From a bacterium (GTDB lineage Bacteria > UBP14 > UBA6098 > B30-G16), in the NCBI GenBank assembly GCA_030613005.1, contig JAUWMV010000008.1:1-64000 (forward strand): a DNA stretch of 64,000 bases. The letters are read 5' to 3'. Position 1 is the first letter of the stretch. Every line of letters begins with the position of its first letter. Both the position numbers and the translations under genes were made by a program. Under the pieces are notes generated by a model. It saw only the letters and a program-made list of their open reading frames with translations. It was not told the DNA's origin and searched no databases. Below are positions 63,470 through 64,000 of the stretch, in pieces.

Positions 63470-64000
63470 ATGAGAATGAAATGGTGCAAATTTTTAGCAT
63501 GTCTCCTCGGAATTATACTATCACTGTGTAGCATCTCTTTCGCACAAAATACAAGAATTAATAAAATCACTGTTATTGGAACGGAATTCACCAGTCCGGA
63601 ACTTGTTCGAGTCAATTCTGGACTTGCAGAAGACCAATTATTCTCCACCTTAGCTCTCCAGGACGCCATAAGAAGCATTTATGCTCTTGGAAGCTACGAT
63701 GATGCAAAAATCCTTGTTAGCAAGGGTCCCTATGGCTTCGATATTGAAATTCACGTACATGAACTTCCTCGAGTTGGAAAAATTGAATTTTCAGGCAACA
63801 AAAAGATTAAAGAAGATAAACTTATAAAAGTTATTGGGTTCGGGAAAAATGCATTTTTATCAAAATCGAAGATTTTTAACGCCATCAATTCAGTGAGATC
63901 AAAATATTCAAGCGAGGGATACGCTGGAGTAACTGTTAAATATGATGCTAAAAAAGCATCTCCGGGATATGTAGACATCGAATTTAAAATCGACGAAGTT
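63470..64000 (+). CDS. bamA: Outer-membrane assembly factor BamA, N-terminal part
   Basis: The frame stays open to the right window edge (177 codons). The signal peptide (WCKFLACLLGIILSLCSISFAQ) is followed by POTRA domains: INKITVIGTEFTSPELVRVNSGL...ALQDAIRSIYALGSYDDAKI and VGKIEFSGNKKIKEDKLIKVIGF...SVRSKYSSEGYAGVTVKY. This is the core Omp85 protein that inserts outer-membrane beta-barrels, so the cell is diderm. The start at 63470 or at 63476 is ambiguous, with only a weak SD. Confidence 0.9.
   Translation, partial: MRMKWCKFLACLLGIILSLCSISFAQNTRINKITVIGTEFTSPELVRVNSGLAEDQLFSTLALQDAIRSIYALGSYDDAKILVSKGPYGFDIEIHVHELPRVGKIEFSGNKKIKEDKLIKVIGFGKNAFLSKSKIFNAINSVRSKYSSEGYAGVTVKYDAKKASPGYVDIEFKIDEV

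Noticed and set aside
1-64000. CRISPR arrays, insertion sequences, prophage or integrative elements
   Set aside because: No regularly spaced repeat array, transposase or integrase motif, terminal inverted repeats, or tRNA-adjacent duplicated attachment site was found on reading both strands; both tRNA genes are intact with no partial copy seen.

Overview
The window is a visibly AT-rich bacterial chromosome segment from what looks like an uncultured anaerobe of the FCB superphylum or a WOR-3/Cloacimonadota-like lineage (an inference from gene content; no 16S is present). The clues are secreted proteins ending in T9SS-like sorting domains with PNPFNP-type motifs, a PorV-like barrel, a group II GGGP synthase, abundant Fe-S/flavin redox enzymes, and a flavodiiron/rubredoxin oxygen defence set. 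Starts are often TTG or GTG with strong Shine-Dalgarno sequences. No transposase, phage gene, integrase or CRISPR array was seen.

Layout. 1-5.2 kb (minus): exported proteins, including an LVIVD-repeat protein translationally coupled to a sorting-domain protein. 5.4-8.7 kb (minus): an oxygen/metal-stress operon of an SO_0444-type Cu/Zn permease, high-molecular-weight rubredoxin and flavodiiron protein FprA, behind a promoter carrying a perfect 7-1-7 Fur/PerR-type box. 9.0-12.9 kb (plus): an M42 peptidase and a secreted sorting-domain protein with a clear terminator. 12.9-22.1 kb: a TPR lipoprotein, a small membrane protein, archaeal-type lipid enzyme GGGPS, a two-gene 2TM cluster followed by a frameshifted third ORF, a SagB-like nitroreductase, a phosphatase-superfamily enzyme, a flavodoxin, a GT-C membrane protein and an FMN-binding exported protein. 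22.3-25.8 kb: a large hybrid histidine kinase.

26.3-31.2 kb (minus) is the most unusual locus: a three-gene redox operon in which HdrA is split into two halves, one fused to a NuoE-like domain and the other to a NuoG/HoxU-like ferredoxin domain, with a NuoF-like gene between them. The NuoF-like protein lacks the acidic loop normally needed for FMN/NADH binding. No hydrogenase catalytic subunit is nearby. The genes look like a flavin-based electron bifurcating or confurcating complex whose electron partners are unclear.

31.4-37.0 kb (minus): a lipoprotein, tRNA-Thr(CGU), a secreted protein, dapB, dapA and an SbcD/Mre11-like nuclease. 37.0-43.6 kb (minus): an envelope-energising operon (ExbB with an exported N-terminal domain, two ExbDs, a TonB-like lipoprotein and a 1102-residue TPR/PEGA/NHL protein) closed by a strong terminator. 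43.8-56.5 kb (minus): a PorV-like barrel-TPR protein, two giant secreted sorting-domain proteins, an M23 endopeptidase and an exported degenerate Memo-AMMECR1 fusion. These two blocks look like one cell-surface assembly district. 56.8-64 kb holds housekeeping genes: ftsK (minus), then tRNA-Lys, lspA, rpsO, pnp, rplU and the start of bamA (plus).
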